Origin: Geobacter sp.
Lineage (GTDB): Bacteria > Desulfobacterota > Desulfuromonadia > Geobacterales > Geobacteraceae
Assembly: GCA_003490025.1 (NCBI GenBank)
Contig: DNJC01000127.1
Coordinates: forward strand, 3,162-67,161
Length of the DNA: 64,000 nt
Direction: 5' to 3'
Made by a program: the position numbers and the translations under genes. The notes under the pieces are model-generated. The model saw nothing but the letters and a program-made list of their open reading frames with translations, had not been told where the DNA came from and made no database searches. Each line of letters begins with the position of its first letter. Within the stretch, counting starts at the first letter, position 1. Shown piece after piece: positions 8,702-16,445 of the stretch.

Positions 8702-9460
8702 CTACTTCTTCTGGTCGATGAACATCTTGATCAGGTCGATGGGGACCGGGAAGATGGTGGTGGAGTTCTTCTCCGCGGCTATCTCGGTCAGCGTCTGCAG
8801 GTAGCGAAGCTGCAGCGACATCGGCTGCTCCACCATCACGGCGGCCGCCTGGGCCAGCTTTTCGGAAGCCTGCAGCTCCCCTAACGCGTGGATTACCTTC
8901 GCGCGTCGCTCCCTTTCCGCCTCGGCCTGCTTGGCGATGGCCCTCTGCATCTCCTGCGGCAGGTCGATGTTCTTCACCTCCACGGTGGAAACCTTCACCC
9001 CCCACGGCTCGGTCTGCCGGTCCAGGATCTCCTGGAGTTCGCGGTTGATCTTGTCACGGTTGGCCAGCAGCTCGTCCAGGTCGACCTGCCCGAGCACGCT
9101 TCTCAACGTGGTCTGGGAAAGCTGGCTCGTTGCATAGAGATAATTCTCCATCTCGACCAACGCCTTCACCGCGTCGACCACTCTGAAATATAGAACCGCC
9201 GACACCTTCACCGTCACGTTGTCATGGGTGATCACGTCCTGCGAAGGCACGTCCATGGCGACTATACGCAGAGAAACCCGCACCAGCTTGTCTATCCCGG
9301 GAATGATGATGACGATGCCCGGACCGCGCACCTTCTTCACCCGCCCGAGGCGAAACAGCACTCCCCTCTCGTACTCGGGAAGTATGCGTATGGCATTGGC
9401 TAGGAACCCGACGACGAAGACAACAACAATAAGTAAGGGAAACATGCCGAAGATGTCCAT
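8702..9460 (-). CDS. Slipin/stomatin family SPFH-domain membrane protein
   Basis: This 252-residue protein is anchored by one N-terminal membrane helix (about residues 6-25). It is followed by the stomatin signature ILPEYERGVLFRLGRV and the SPFH (band 7) domain to about residue 200. An Ala/Glu-rich coiled stretch with KQAEAERERRAKVI is typical of stomatins. Such proteins form membrane-associated oligomers. They are often encoded beside an NfeD protease-like gene, but none is present here. A GGAGGAG ribosome site precedes the ATG. Confidence 0.9.
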   Translation of the reverse strand: MDIFGMFPLLIVVVFVVGFLANAIRILPEYERGVLFRLGRVKKVRGPGIVIIIPGIDKLVRVSLRIVAMDVPSQDVITHDNVTVKVSAVLYFRVVDAVKALVEMENYLYATSQLSQTTLRSVLGQVDLDELLANRDKINRELQEILDRQTEPWGVKVSTVEVKNIDLPQEMQRAIAKQAEAERERRAKVIHALGELQASEKLAQAAAVMVEQPMSLQLRYLQTLTEIAAEKNSTTIFPVPIDLIKMFIDQKK

Positions 9461-9602
9461 GATCTCCTCCAGGAACAGCTCTTATTAAAGAGCCAAAGGC
9501 CCGCCCAAGTATATCGGAGCAGCAGTTGTAGTCAAATTGCCGACTTGCCAAATTCGCTCATCCATGTTATTCAAGAAACCTCTAACAATAGGACCTCGAC
9601 CA

Positions 9603-10979
9603 ATGAAGCCCAACATAAAGATCCTACTCATAGAAGACGACGACGGCAGCCGCGAAGCGCTGATGATCCTGCTCAAGGCGAGCGGGTTCGTCATGAAGGG
9701 GTGCTCCAGCGGCAAGGAGGGACTCAGCGTGCTTGCAGGCGAGCCTTTCGACATCGTCATCAGCGACCTCTTCCTCCCCGACATGAACGGCATCGACATC
9801 CTGACCCGGGTGAAGCAGGATTCGCCGCGCACCGAGGTAATTCTCGTCACCGGCCACGGCTCCGCCGAGACCGCGGTGCAGGCGATGAAAAAGGGCGCCT
9901 ACGACTACATCACCAAACCCCTGAACATAGAAGAACTCCGCATCATCATCGACAAGGCTGTGGAAAAGGGACGGCTTTTGAGCGAGAACGTCTACCTCAA
10001 GAAGCAGTTGAGGGAGAAGTACGAGTTCACCAACATCATCGGCAACTCCCAGGCGATGCAGCAGCTCTTCTCGCGGATGAAGAGGATCATCAAGACCGAC
10101 TCCACAGTCCTTATCCTCGGCGAATCGGGGACCGGCAAGGAACTGGTTGCGAAGGCGATCCACTACAACGGCAACAGAAAGGACAAGCCGTTCATAGCGG
10201 TGAACTGCTCCGCCATACCCGAGAACCTCCTGGAAAGCGAGCTGTTCGGGCACGTCAAGGGCGCCTTCACCGGCGCGGTCAAGGAGAAGGTCGGCAAGTT
10301 CGAGGCGGCCAATAACGGCACCATCTTCCTCGACGAGATCGGCACGCTCCCGATGCATCTGCAGACCAAGCTTTTGCGCGTGCTCCAGGAGCAGGAACTG
10401 GAGCGGGTCGGCTCCAACAAGCAGATCAAGCTCGACGTCAGGGTCATCTCCGCGACCAACGTCAACCTCGAAGAGGAAGTGGCCCGCGGCAACTTCCGCG
10501 AGGATCTCTTCTACCGCCTCAACGTCATCCCGGTTCTCATCCCACCCCTGCGGGAGCGGATCGAGGACATCCTCCCCCTCACCAGGCATTTCCTGGAAAA
10601 GAACTGCCGCGCCATGCAGCGGCCGATCATGCACCTCGACAAGGAGGCGCTGGAGGCGCTGGAGGCGTATCCGTGGAACGGGAACGTGCGGGAGTTGGAG
10701 AACATCATGGAGCGGATAGTGGCGCTGACCGAGGGAGACGTCATCACCCTGCGCGACCTCCCCGCCAACGTCGCGAAGATCTTCATGGAGGGATCGCGCA
10801 CCACAAGCGTCACGCCGGCAGGGATAGACATGGTCGCAGCCATCAACGAGATAGAGAAGAGGATGATCGGCGAGGCGCTGCAGTTGGCCGGCGGCGTCAA
10901 GGCCCGCGCCGCCCTCATGCTCAGCATAAACCGGACGACTCTGGTGGAGAAGATGAGGCGGCTGGGGATGCCGCTTTAG
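9603..10979 (+). CDS. Sigma-54-dependent response regulator (NtrC family)
   Basis: This 458-residue transcription activator has three domains. A receiver domain (1-120) has the phospho-acceptor Asp55 in IVISDLFLPD and switch residues TGHGSAETA. An AAA+ domain follows, with Walker A GESGTGKE, the sigma-54-contact loop GAFTGA, and RLNVIPVLIPPLRER. The C-terminal Fis-type helix-turn-helix ends in NRTTLVEKMRRLGM. The ATG at 9603 is preferred because the receiver fold starts there and AGGA precedes it. No sensor kinase gene is adjacent, so it is an orphan regulator; the stimulus and targets are unknown. Confidence 0.92.
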   Translation: MKPNIKILLIEDDDGSREALMILLKASGFVMKGCSSGKEGLSVLAGEPFDIVISDLFLPDMNGIDILTRVKQDSPRTEVILVTGHGSAETAVQAMKKGAYDYITKPLNIEELRIIIDKAVEKGRLLSENVYLKKQLREKYEFTNIIGNSQAMQQLFSRMKRIIKTDSTVLILGESGTGKELVAKAIHYNGNRKDKPFIAVNCSAIPENLLESELFGHVKGAFTGAVKEKVGKFEAANNGTIFLDEIGTLPMHLQTKLLRVLQEQELERVGSNKQIKLDVRVISATNVNLEEEVARGNFREDLFYRLNVIPVLIPPLRERIEDILPLTRHFLEKNCRAMQRPIMHLDKEALEALEAYPWNGNVRELENIMERIVALTEGDVITLRDLPANVAKIFMEGSRTTSVTPAGIDMVAAINEIEKRMIGEALQLAGGVKARAALMLSINRTTLVEKMRRLGMPL

Positions 10980-11000
10980 TCCCCGCTACTGTCCGGAGAC

Positions 11001-11055
11001 AATTAAGTCCTTACATCGACAATAGAGTCCTTACATCGACAACAAAGTCCTTACT
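11001..11055. repeat. 20-bp tandem repeats, possible end of an IS21-type element
   Basis: Two full copies and one partial copy of the 20-base unit AATAGAGTCCTTACATCGAC lie end to end, just after TGTCCGGAGACA. Multiple short terminal repeats of this kind occur at the ends of IS21-family elements. No transposase remains next to it. It marks the left boundary of the low-GC island. Confidence 0.45.
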
Positions 11056-11179
11056 AAACTAATGAGATTAGGCAATCTGGGAGCTTGTCAGCCAATACTT
11101 TAGGATCTTGCCCGGGACGAATTGGGCAGTTGTCCGCACCGCAGTTGAGTCACGCTAAGGGGCATAAGGTCTAGCTGAT

Positions 11180-11551
11180 ATGTGTAATTTTATAGGCAAA
11201 ATCGCATATACCCCTGCTAATTTAACTGAAATAACCATCCGTTCTCACAGTCGTACCGTTGCGCCAATTGCCCCTCAGTATATGCGAAAGGATGGAACTG
11301 TCGAAGTGCCTCTCGATCAATTTATATGGGAGAAGAGGGTCGTAGATGAGGTAGCGTACGTTTGGACGAACCAAGTCCTCATTCCGGTTGGGCGGAGACT
11401 AGCCGATAACCTGCCTAAGCCAGGGTGCTTAGTGGTCCCCTTCGAATCACCTCACAGGTCCGAATATTCTCAAAACACCGAATTCGCTCACATCGGACCG
11501 CTACGAGACAAAGGATCTAGGCATTATTTCGCAACCTTTCTCCCCTTCTAA
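11180..11551 (+). CDS. Hypothetical protein, doubtful
   Basis: This 123-residue open frame lies in the low-GC island and has no domain I recognise. It is soluble-looking, with mixed composition and no signal or membrane segment. A possible AAGG ribosome site is further from the ATG than ideal. The surrounding 700 bases hold only repeats and no competing frame, which is the main reason to list it. It may be a decayed gene. Confidence 0.3.
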   Translation: MCNFIGKIAYTPANLTEITIRSHSRTVAPIAPQYMRKDGTVEVPLDQFIWEKRVVDEVAYVWTNQVLIPVGRRLADNLPKPGCLVVPFESPHRSEYSQNTEFAHIGPLRDKGSRHYFATFLPF

Positions 11552-11718
11552 TGCGTCTAATTGAGTTGCAAGAGTTCGTTGCCAAAGCACTGTATTTTCG
11601 AATCTATTCACAGAACGCCCCTCGCCTCGGTGTAAAATTTTCCCAATAAGTGCGCACTATATTACGTCTCCTGATCCAAGTCAAAGGGGAATAGCCACGC
11701 CTTGGGGCGACCAGAGCG

Positions 11719-12003
11719 CTATTCCTTGCACTTAATGAGCATGCTGCGGTTCATAACAGAGCCACCGTAGAGCCCGTATTGATTGCCGGACACGATGGTG
11801 CCTTGATCCGAGCCACCTGCAATTACGTCGTAACCTTTTGCACCGCAGATTTCACCGGCCTTCTCGTAACACATTCCCCAGTTCTGTGCCATCCCAGAGC
11901 AGTTGATGCTATGTCCCTTTCCTCCGTCTGGCAAGAATGTTTCTCTTGAACTCGCACAGCCAGCAACAATCCCGCAAAATGCAATTAAACAAAGTGTCTT
12001 CAT
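11719..12003 (-). CDS. Small Cys-rich lipoprotein
   Basis: This 94-residue exported lipoprotein has a signal peptide ending in the lipobox IVAGC (Cys16), so it should be lipid-anchored. The mature part has SRETFLPDGGKGHSINCSG, NWGMCYEKAGEICGAKGYDV and a terminal MLIKCKE. The spaced cysteines suggest disulfides in a compact domain. Similar small lipoproteins are found in many proteobacteria without a known role. A GGAG ribosome site precedes the ATG. It is isolated within the transposon debris. Confidence 0.72.
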   Translation of the reverse strand: MKTLCLIAFCGIVAGCASSRETFLPDGGKGHSINCSGMAQNWGMCYEKAGEICGAKGYDVIAGGSDQGTIVSGNQYGLYGGSVMNRSMLIKCKE

Positions 12004-12228
12004 CTGTCTCCTCCGTCATTGATCAATTCGGCCGCTTTCGACAGACGACCCAATCTACTAAAGGCGCGCCCCTCAGGAAGATGATGGAAGAATCAACGTA
12101 GTTGATCTGTTGATTATCTCCGCAGATTTGGCTACTTAGTCAACTATACACCCCTGACGCCATCAGAGCTGGCTAAGGTTAAGAAGAAAAAAGAGCCGAG
12201 GCATACGGCAATTCGTTTAGAGTCATAA

Positions 12229-12335
12229 GGGAGGGGGACTGGCTCCGTAGGTGCCAGTCCCCTTTGCCTTTTTTTGTACATTGAAATGACAGCAAGCACC
12301 ATGACATTAAATGGTGCCTGTCCCCCTCAAAGTCC
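12229..12335. repeat. REP-like palindromes (two different hairpins)
   Basis: A perfect 10-bp stem GGGGACTGGC / GCCAGTCCCC (12234-12262) is followed by a T-run. A second palindrome, CACCAT / ATGGTG with GCCTGTCCCCC attached (about 12299-12326), follows. The GTGCCTGTCCCC sequence is typical of REP elements mobilised by REP-associated tyrosine transposases, and a remnant of such a transposase lies about 200 bases away. The first hairpin would also act as a terminator. Confidence 0.5.
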
Positions 12336-12449
12336 CCCGGCGGAAAGATCGTTCGCTTCGACAAGGCCATCTTCGACAAATGCCCCAGGCAATCCGACTG
12401 CCCGGTGAAACGGGAGAAGCGGCGCACGTGCAAGAGAGGGACGTCCATG
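12330..12449 (+). pseudogene. Transposase remnant, IS1182-like C-terminal fragment
   Basis: One frame reads GGKIVRFDKAIFDKCPRQ then SDCPVKREKRRTCK. The C-x2-x3-CPV pattern resembles the Cys-rich C-terminal insert of IS1182-family DDE transposases. There is no start, and the frame dissolves into unrelated sequence after about 40 codons. It is a short decayed piece. Confidence 0.4.
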
Positions 12450-12503
12450 TTTTTATGCGTTTCTCATCTGGCGAAGAGGGAACTGTATAATATCATAGAA
12501 TAT

Positions 12504-12660
12504 CTATCTTTGCCTCAAACCGGCAGTCGGTTCCGGAATCAACGAGCAGATGAGAAAACGCTCCAGGAATTGAGACCTGTCCTTGTCATCAAGAAAGATG
12601 TCCCTCTTCTCGATCTGCGGACCATAATATGTTGCAGTAGTACTGGAATGTCTATACATG
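12504..12660 (-). pseudogene. REP-associated tyrosine (Y1) transposase remnant
   Basis: On the minus strand about 20 codons read EKRDIFLDDKDRSQFLERF, a close match to the conserved RREDIFLDDxDRxxFL segment of Y1/RAYT transposases. The expected YHV-x-SRGN part before it and the HUH region after it are missing or scrambled. The piece lies close to REP-like palindromes at 12229-12335, its likely substrates. Confidence 0.5.
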
Positions 12661-13346
12661 CTAACCTTGGCATCCGTCAACGCTATCGCAGAGAAGGAAT
12701 AAGTCGACAACGTCTCCCCGCCGCCACCAATGTCCCCGCCGCATGCCGATGCGGAGCCGGGTATGGCAAATCCGCTTCGGGAGCTTCTCACCACCACCTC
12801 CCCATCGCCAATGTCCCTCGCCCGCCTGATACTTCCTTGACATCAGATCCAAATAACTCTATTTTAACGCTCATTAATTGGTTGCAGCTTTGAAACGTTG
12901 CAAGGCACAGTGACAGAAGATCGTGATGTTCAAGGAGAGGTGAGTCATCTCATAACGCCCCCTTCGGCCGCTCCGCATCTGATCTCTCCAGAGCAATAGT
13001 GCTATAGAAAATAGATGTTGCCGACTTTCCAACTTTGCAAGCCTGCCCAGTGATTACACAGTTCTATGCGGACTTAGCCGTGATCAAATTGTTAGGACTC
13101 GGTAGAACCCGTGATGTGAGCAAGTCTCGCACGGAAATTTTATTTGTTTGCACAAGAAGAGATCGGAGCTTCAATGGCACTGTTAGGGAAAATGACTGGA
13201 CGCGCACACATGTCTGTCGCGCGTGCTATACAACAGGCAAAGCGTGAGGGTGACAGGATCAACAAGGTGCATAAGGCACCTACGTCCCCTCCGCCCCGCA
13301 GCTGGCGACGAAACGTTCCTGCTGACCGCCAAAAAAAGGAGTGAGT
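12661..13346. other. Low-GC stretch without a convincing gene
   Basis: Only short overlapping frames occur here, none with a recognisable domain. A 66-codon frame starting with TTG at 13144 and ending at 13344 directly before the TIR gene is the best of them, but it has a poor start and a low-complexity Pro/Arg end. The last 15 bases contain the ribosome site of the next gene. Confidence 0.4.
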
Positions 13347-14087
13347 ATGCCACCGAAATTTCATGGGTCGTCCGACGAGTTGAAGGCGGCTGTCGAGGCA
13401 GCAGGAATTCAGGGAGAGTGGAATGTTGATGGAACTGGGAAGCATGCCTTTCGATCCGTTGCAGGTGGAATACTGAACTGGTGGCCTTCCAAGGGAACCT
13501 TGCAATTTCAGGGCACTTCTGCGGCAAAGGCAGCCCTGGAAACTGCTGTAAATTCCGCTCTCAGTGGAGGGGCAGTCCATGTATCTGTCGTAGGAGCAGC
13601 CTCAAAGGCCCGCCGGAACAATATATTCATCGTCCACGGACATGATGTAGAAGCTCGTGATCAGCTTGAGTTAACCTTGCGCCGTCTTGGTCTTGAGCCA
13701 TTTATCTTAATGAATTCAAGCGGTGGCGGGAAAACAATTATTGAAGCACTGGAAGGGCATATTGGTCGAGACTTCTCCTCAGATTTCGGGATCATCCTCA
13801 TGACCCCTGATGATGTCGGTTATGCAAAGAATGACGGCTCCGAGAAGGCCGAACCACGTGTAAGGCAAAACGTGATATTGGAAACAGGAATGCTGCTTTC
13901 TTCACTTACTCGGGACCGCATGGCGTTGATAGTCAAAGGGTATGTGGAACTCCCTTCAGATTTACAAGGTATTATACAGCTCAGATACAATGACCACATC
14001 CGTGAGATTGTGCCAAGACTTTGTCAACGGTTGCAAGAGGTTGGCTTTGCGATCGAAGGTGGAGTAATTGCTGCGGCTTCAGCTTAA
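13347..14087 (+). CDS. TIR-like nucleotide-binding effector (PF10137/CAP12 type)
   Basis: This 246-residue protein is predicted to cleave or bind NAD-type nucleotides in anti-phage defence. Residues 1-72 form an N-terminal domain with ILNWWPSKGTLQFQG, resembling the TBP-like N-terminal domain of RNase HIII (my inference). Residues 91-236 are the TIR-like domain. The nucleotide-loop segment is NNIFIVHGHDVEARDQL, followed by SSGGGKTIIEALE, IILMTPDDVGY and the catalytic Glu179 in RQNVILETGM. This family includes the TIR effectors of CBASS and Pycsar systems, but no cyclase gene is adjacent. AAAGGAG precedes the ATG. GC content is lower than in the core genes, suggesting transfer. Confidence 0.85.
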   Translation: MPPKFHGSSDELKAAVEAAGIQGEWNVDGTGKHAFRSVAGGILNWWPSKGTLQFQGTSAAKAALETAVNSALSGGAVHVSVVGAASKARRNNIFIVHGHDVEARDQLELTLRRLGLEPFILMNSSGGGKTIIEALEGHIGRDFSSDFGIILMTPDDVGYAKNDGSEKAEPRVRQNVILETGMLLSSLTRDRMALIVKGYVELPSDLQGIIQLRYNDHIREIVPRLCQRLQEVGFAIEGGVIAAASA

Positions 14088-14634
14088 ACTTGAGAAGCCT
14101 TGGGGATTGTTTTTTTTGATATTTTAACATTCAGGCGAGTGGCCGGGGGGAGGGGCAAACAAGGCCCCTGAAATCCTGTTCAACTCGCAACCGTCGGATA
14201 AATTAACGCAGTATTTCAGGCGCGTCCTCCTCGCACTCAACATGAAATCATATGGGAATTGGCGAAACTTTCTTTTATGGAGTAGTGCAATCCCGTTTTC
14301 AACCACTTATTGTAGAAAACAGCTAGTCACTAGGTGTTGAGTGCCAGGACATCGATAACCGAAAAATGTGCCATGACATCGTGGACACTCGGTGCCTTAG
14401 CGTAAGTTGTAATCGAATTGCTCGACCTGAGTTTTGTCCAGGTAAAGCTTAAGTTTCTGCTCTTTGATCGACAATAGCCACCACAAACAGGGGACATTCA
14501 TTGAAATTAGGGTTTCTCTAGCCGTATGAAGACTTATGGACGGGGTAACAATAAAAAACGCCGAAAAACATGGACGGCCCCCTTTCGCCGCGACGTTGGC
14601 AAATATTAGAAATATTGATTTAAAAGGAGAAACC
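14088..14634. other. Intergenic stretch with possible IS-end sequence
   Basis: No gene is recognised. At 14334-14396 there is an imperfect inverted arrangement of GTGTTGAGTGCCAGGACATC and CATGACATCGTGGACACTC. The repeated GACATCG words resemble insertion-sequence end repeats. The last 14 bases are the AAAGGAG ribosome site and spacer of the next TIR gene. Confidence 0.4.
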
Positions 14635-15696
14635 GTGACGGAATCTGAGAAGCCAAAAGCATCTTCAGAAGAAGATATCTTAGCAACCACAACAGGCCCG
14701 CTTGTATTTATTAGTCACGACACACGAGATGCAGAACTTGCCGAGGCATTCGGTAAACTGCTTAAGAGCGTGAGCGCGGGAATGATCAAAACTTTTCGCT
14801 CATCAGACAAAAAAGGCAATGAAGGAATCGACTTTGGAGATGATTGGTACAAGAGGTTAATGGCAAAGCTTCAATCAACTTCAGATGTTGTTTGCCTTTT
14901 CACTGAACGAAGTCTAGAGAGGCCCTGGATTTTGTTTGAAGCGGGGGTTGCAAAGGGCAAATTAAATACCCCAGTTGTTGGGATTGCTCTTGGTGTTCAG
15001 CTTAGCCGTGTTAGTACCGGCCCATTCTATCAGTTCCAAAATATGGATGATAGTGAAGCAGATTTGACTAAATTATTGCATCAACTCGCACGTCGTATAC
15101 CGAGTTTGGAACTGGATGTTGATGTGGTAAAGGTTCAAATAGCCAGCTTTAAGTCAACAGAAACTGAAATTTTAAAGAAAATTACGGCCAGCGGTGGACA
15201 AAAGGAGCAAAAGCAGGTCGAAGAGAGCCCTGTTGCAAAGCTGATTGAGGAAATGAAAGCATTACCATCGCGCGTTGCAGAACGACTGGCAGAATCAGGA
15301 GGAGATCAGTTTCGCCGTCGCAGACGTCGTTTCCACCCGATGATGTTAGAAGAAATTTTACACATGCCGGGGAACCCAGGCGACCCTGTTAGTATTTTGA
15401 TGGCCGCCAGTATTATTCGTGATGATGCCCCATGGCTATATGAATTAGCAATGGAAGTTTATAGAGCCGCTAAATCAGGTGACCAAGAGTTAATTGAGTC
15501 TGAAACTAAACGGCTTGCGCATTTCTCAGAGTTTATGATGCATAGTCCGTTTATGGAAGAGTTCGGAGGCGATAAGGAAGGATACATGTTCTGCATGGAA
15601 TTCCCAAGAATGCTCCATAAAATGCTACGTCAAACTATTGAAGTAAAAAAACCACAATCACGGCGAACAACACCAGTTAGGCCAACTCGATCTTAA
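14635..15696 (+). CDS. TIR-domain protein with unknown C-terminal domain
   Basis: This is a 353-residue protein. Residues 20-160 are a TIR domain: strand A is LVFISHDTRDAELAEAF, with later FGDDWYKRLMAKLQ and CLFTERSLERPWILFEAG. Glu102 in the last motif is the expected catalytic residue for NAD cleavage. A charged linker (about 180-225) leads to an Arg-rich patch and a C-terminal helical region with MLEEILHMPGNPGDPVS that I do not recognise. The GTG start is chosen because AAAAGGAG lies seven bases upstream; the ATG further upstream has no such site. It stands alone with no obvious partner, so its activation mechanism is unknown. A role in defence is an inference from family and context. Confidence 0.82.
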   Translation: MTESEKPKASSEEDILATTTGPLVFISHDTRDAELAEAFGKLLKSVSAGMIKTFRSSDKKGNEGIDFGDDWYKRLMAKLQSTSDVVCLFTERSLERPWILFEAGVAKGKLNTPVVGIALGVQLSRVSTGPFYQFQNMDDSEADLTKLLHQLARRIPSLELDVDVVKVQIASFKSTETEILKKITASGGQKEQKQVEESPVAKLIEEMKALPSRVAERLAESGGDQFRRRRRRFHPMMLEEILHMPGNPGDPVSILMAASIIRDDAPWLYELAMEVYRAAKSGDQELIESETKRLAHFSEFMMHSPFMEEFGGDKEGYMFCMEFPRMLHKMLRQTIEVKKPQSRRTTPVRPTRS

Positions 15697-15789
15697 AAAA
15701 AGGGAGGTTGAGTCACCGGTCAGTGGCGGGGTCTAGAGTTTCAGACCCTATGAAACAAGAATCTGAACCGAGTTGATTTTTTGAGGCTA

Positions 15790-15921
15790 AAGAAAAGCGG
15801 GGTCTGGACAACGCCGGGATGGAAGTCAATAACGGAACATGCTGACAGGGGCCGCCGTGTACGGAACCGTACGCATAGTGGTGTGGGAGGACGGCGGGGG
15901 AGACCCCGCCTCCTACCCGAT
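15790..15921 (+). ncRNA. Group II intron 3' end relic (domains V and VI)
   Basis: A domain-V-like hairpin is seen at 15851-15882: lower stem GCCGC / GTGGT, upper stem GTGTACG / CGTACGC, and a 3-base bulge ATA. It is followed by a domain-VI-like hairpin GGCGGGG / CCCCGCC and the 3' terminus CTACCCGAT typical of bacterial group II introns. No reverse transcriptase remains upstream. It is a truncated, immobile remnant just before the TIR-SLATT pair. Confidence 0.55.
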
Positions 15922-15959
15922 TAGACATTCCCTCATCCAGCTAAAGAAGGAAGAAAAAA

Positions 15960-16430
15960 ATGGGACTACCGAGAACATTCGTCGGCTTCAGCAGCATCGA
16001 TATTCACTACTACCGGCTTATGCTGGCTTGGAAAGCGAGCGAGCACATCAACTTCGATTTCACGAATTGCCAGCTTGGCAGCGAAATCAATTCAGAGAAT
16101 GAGGCTTATATCAAGAGCAAATGCCGGGAGCGCATCAAAATGGCCGGCACGTTTGCAGTGTTGATTGGACTGGACACAAGATCAAAGCACAAGTACGTTC
16201 GCTGGGAAATGGAAGTCGCGATTGAGAAAAAATGCAGAATCATAGGCATCAATCTCGACAATTCGAGACGCGTCGTTGACGCTACCTGCCCTTCAATCAT
16301 CAGAAATATTGGCGCAATCTTCGTCCCGTTCTCGCCAAAGATAGTCGCCTATGCTTTGGAGAATTACAAAATGAACCCTGACAACGACTATTACTACAAA
16401 GACGAAGTCTATACCCAGCTCGGCTACTAA
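15960..16430 (+). CDS. ThsB-like TIR protein (DUF1863/MTH538 fold)
   Basis: This 156-residue single-domain protein belongs to the TIR-like family of ThsB, the sensor of Thoeris anti-phage systems, which makes a cyclic ADP-ribose-type signal from NAD. Strand A is RTFVGFSSIDIHYYRLM. Later come INFDFTNCQLGSEINSENEAY, split by turns, then TFAVLIGLDTRSKHKYVRWE and MEVAIEKKCRIIGINLD. The Trp-Glu pair (Glu83) is the expected catalytic position. It lacks any extra domain. The next gene, 15 bases after the stop, encodes a SLATT membrane protein, so the two form one transcription unit. Low GC relative to the core genome suggests transfer. Function is inferred from family and pairing. Confidence 0.85.
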   Translation: MGLPRTFVGFSSIDIHYYRLMLAWKASEHINFDFTNCQLGSEINSENEAYIKSKCRERIKMAGTFAVLIGLDTRSKHKYVRWEMEVAIEKKCRIIGINLDNSRRVVDATCPSIIRNIGAIFVPFSPKIVAYALENYKMNPDNDYYYKDEVYTQLGY

Positions 16431-16445
16431 TTGAGGGTGCCTAAT

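Noticed and set aside
13144..13344. 66-codon frame just before the first TIR gene
   Set aside because: It has a TTG start without a ribosome site, a Pro/Arg-rich end and no domain; only adjacency favours it.
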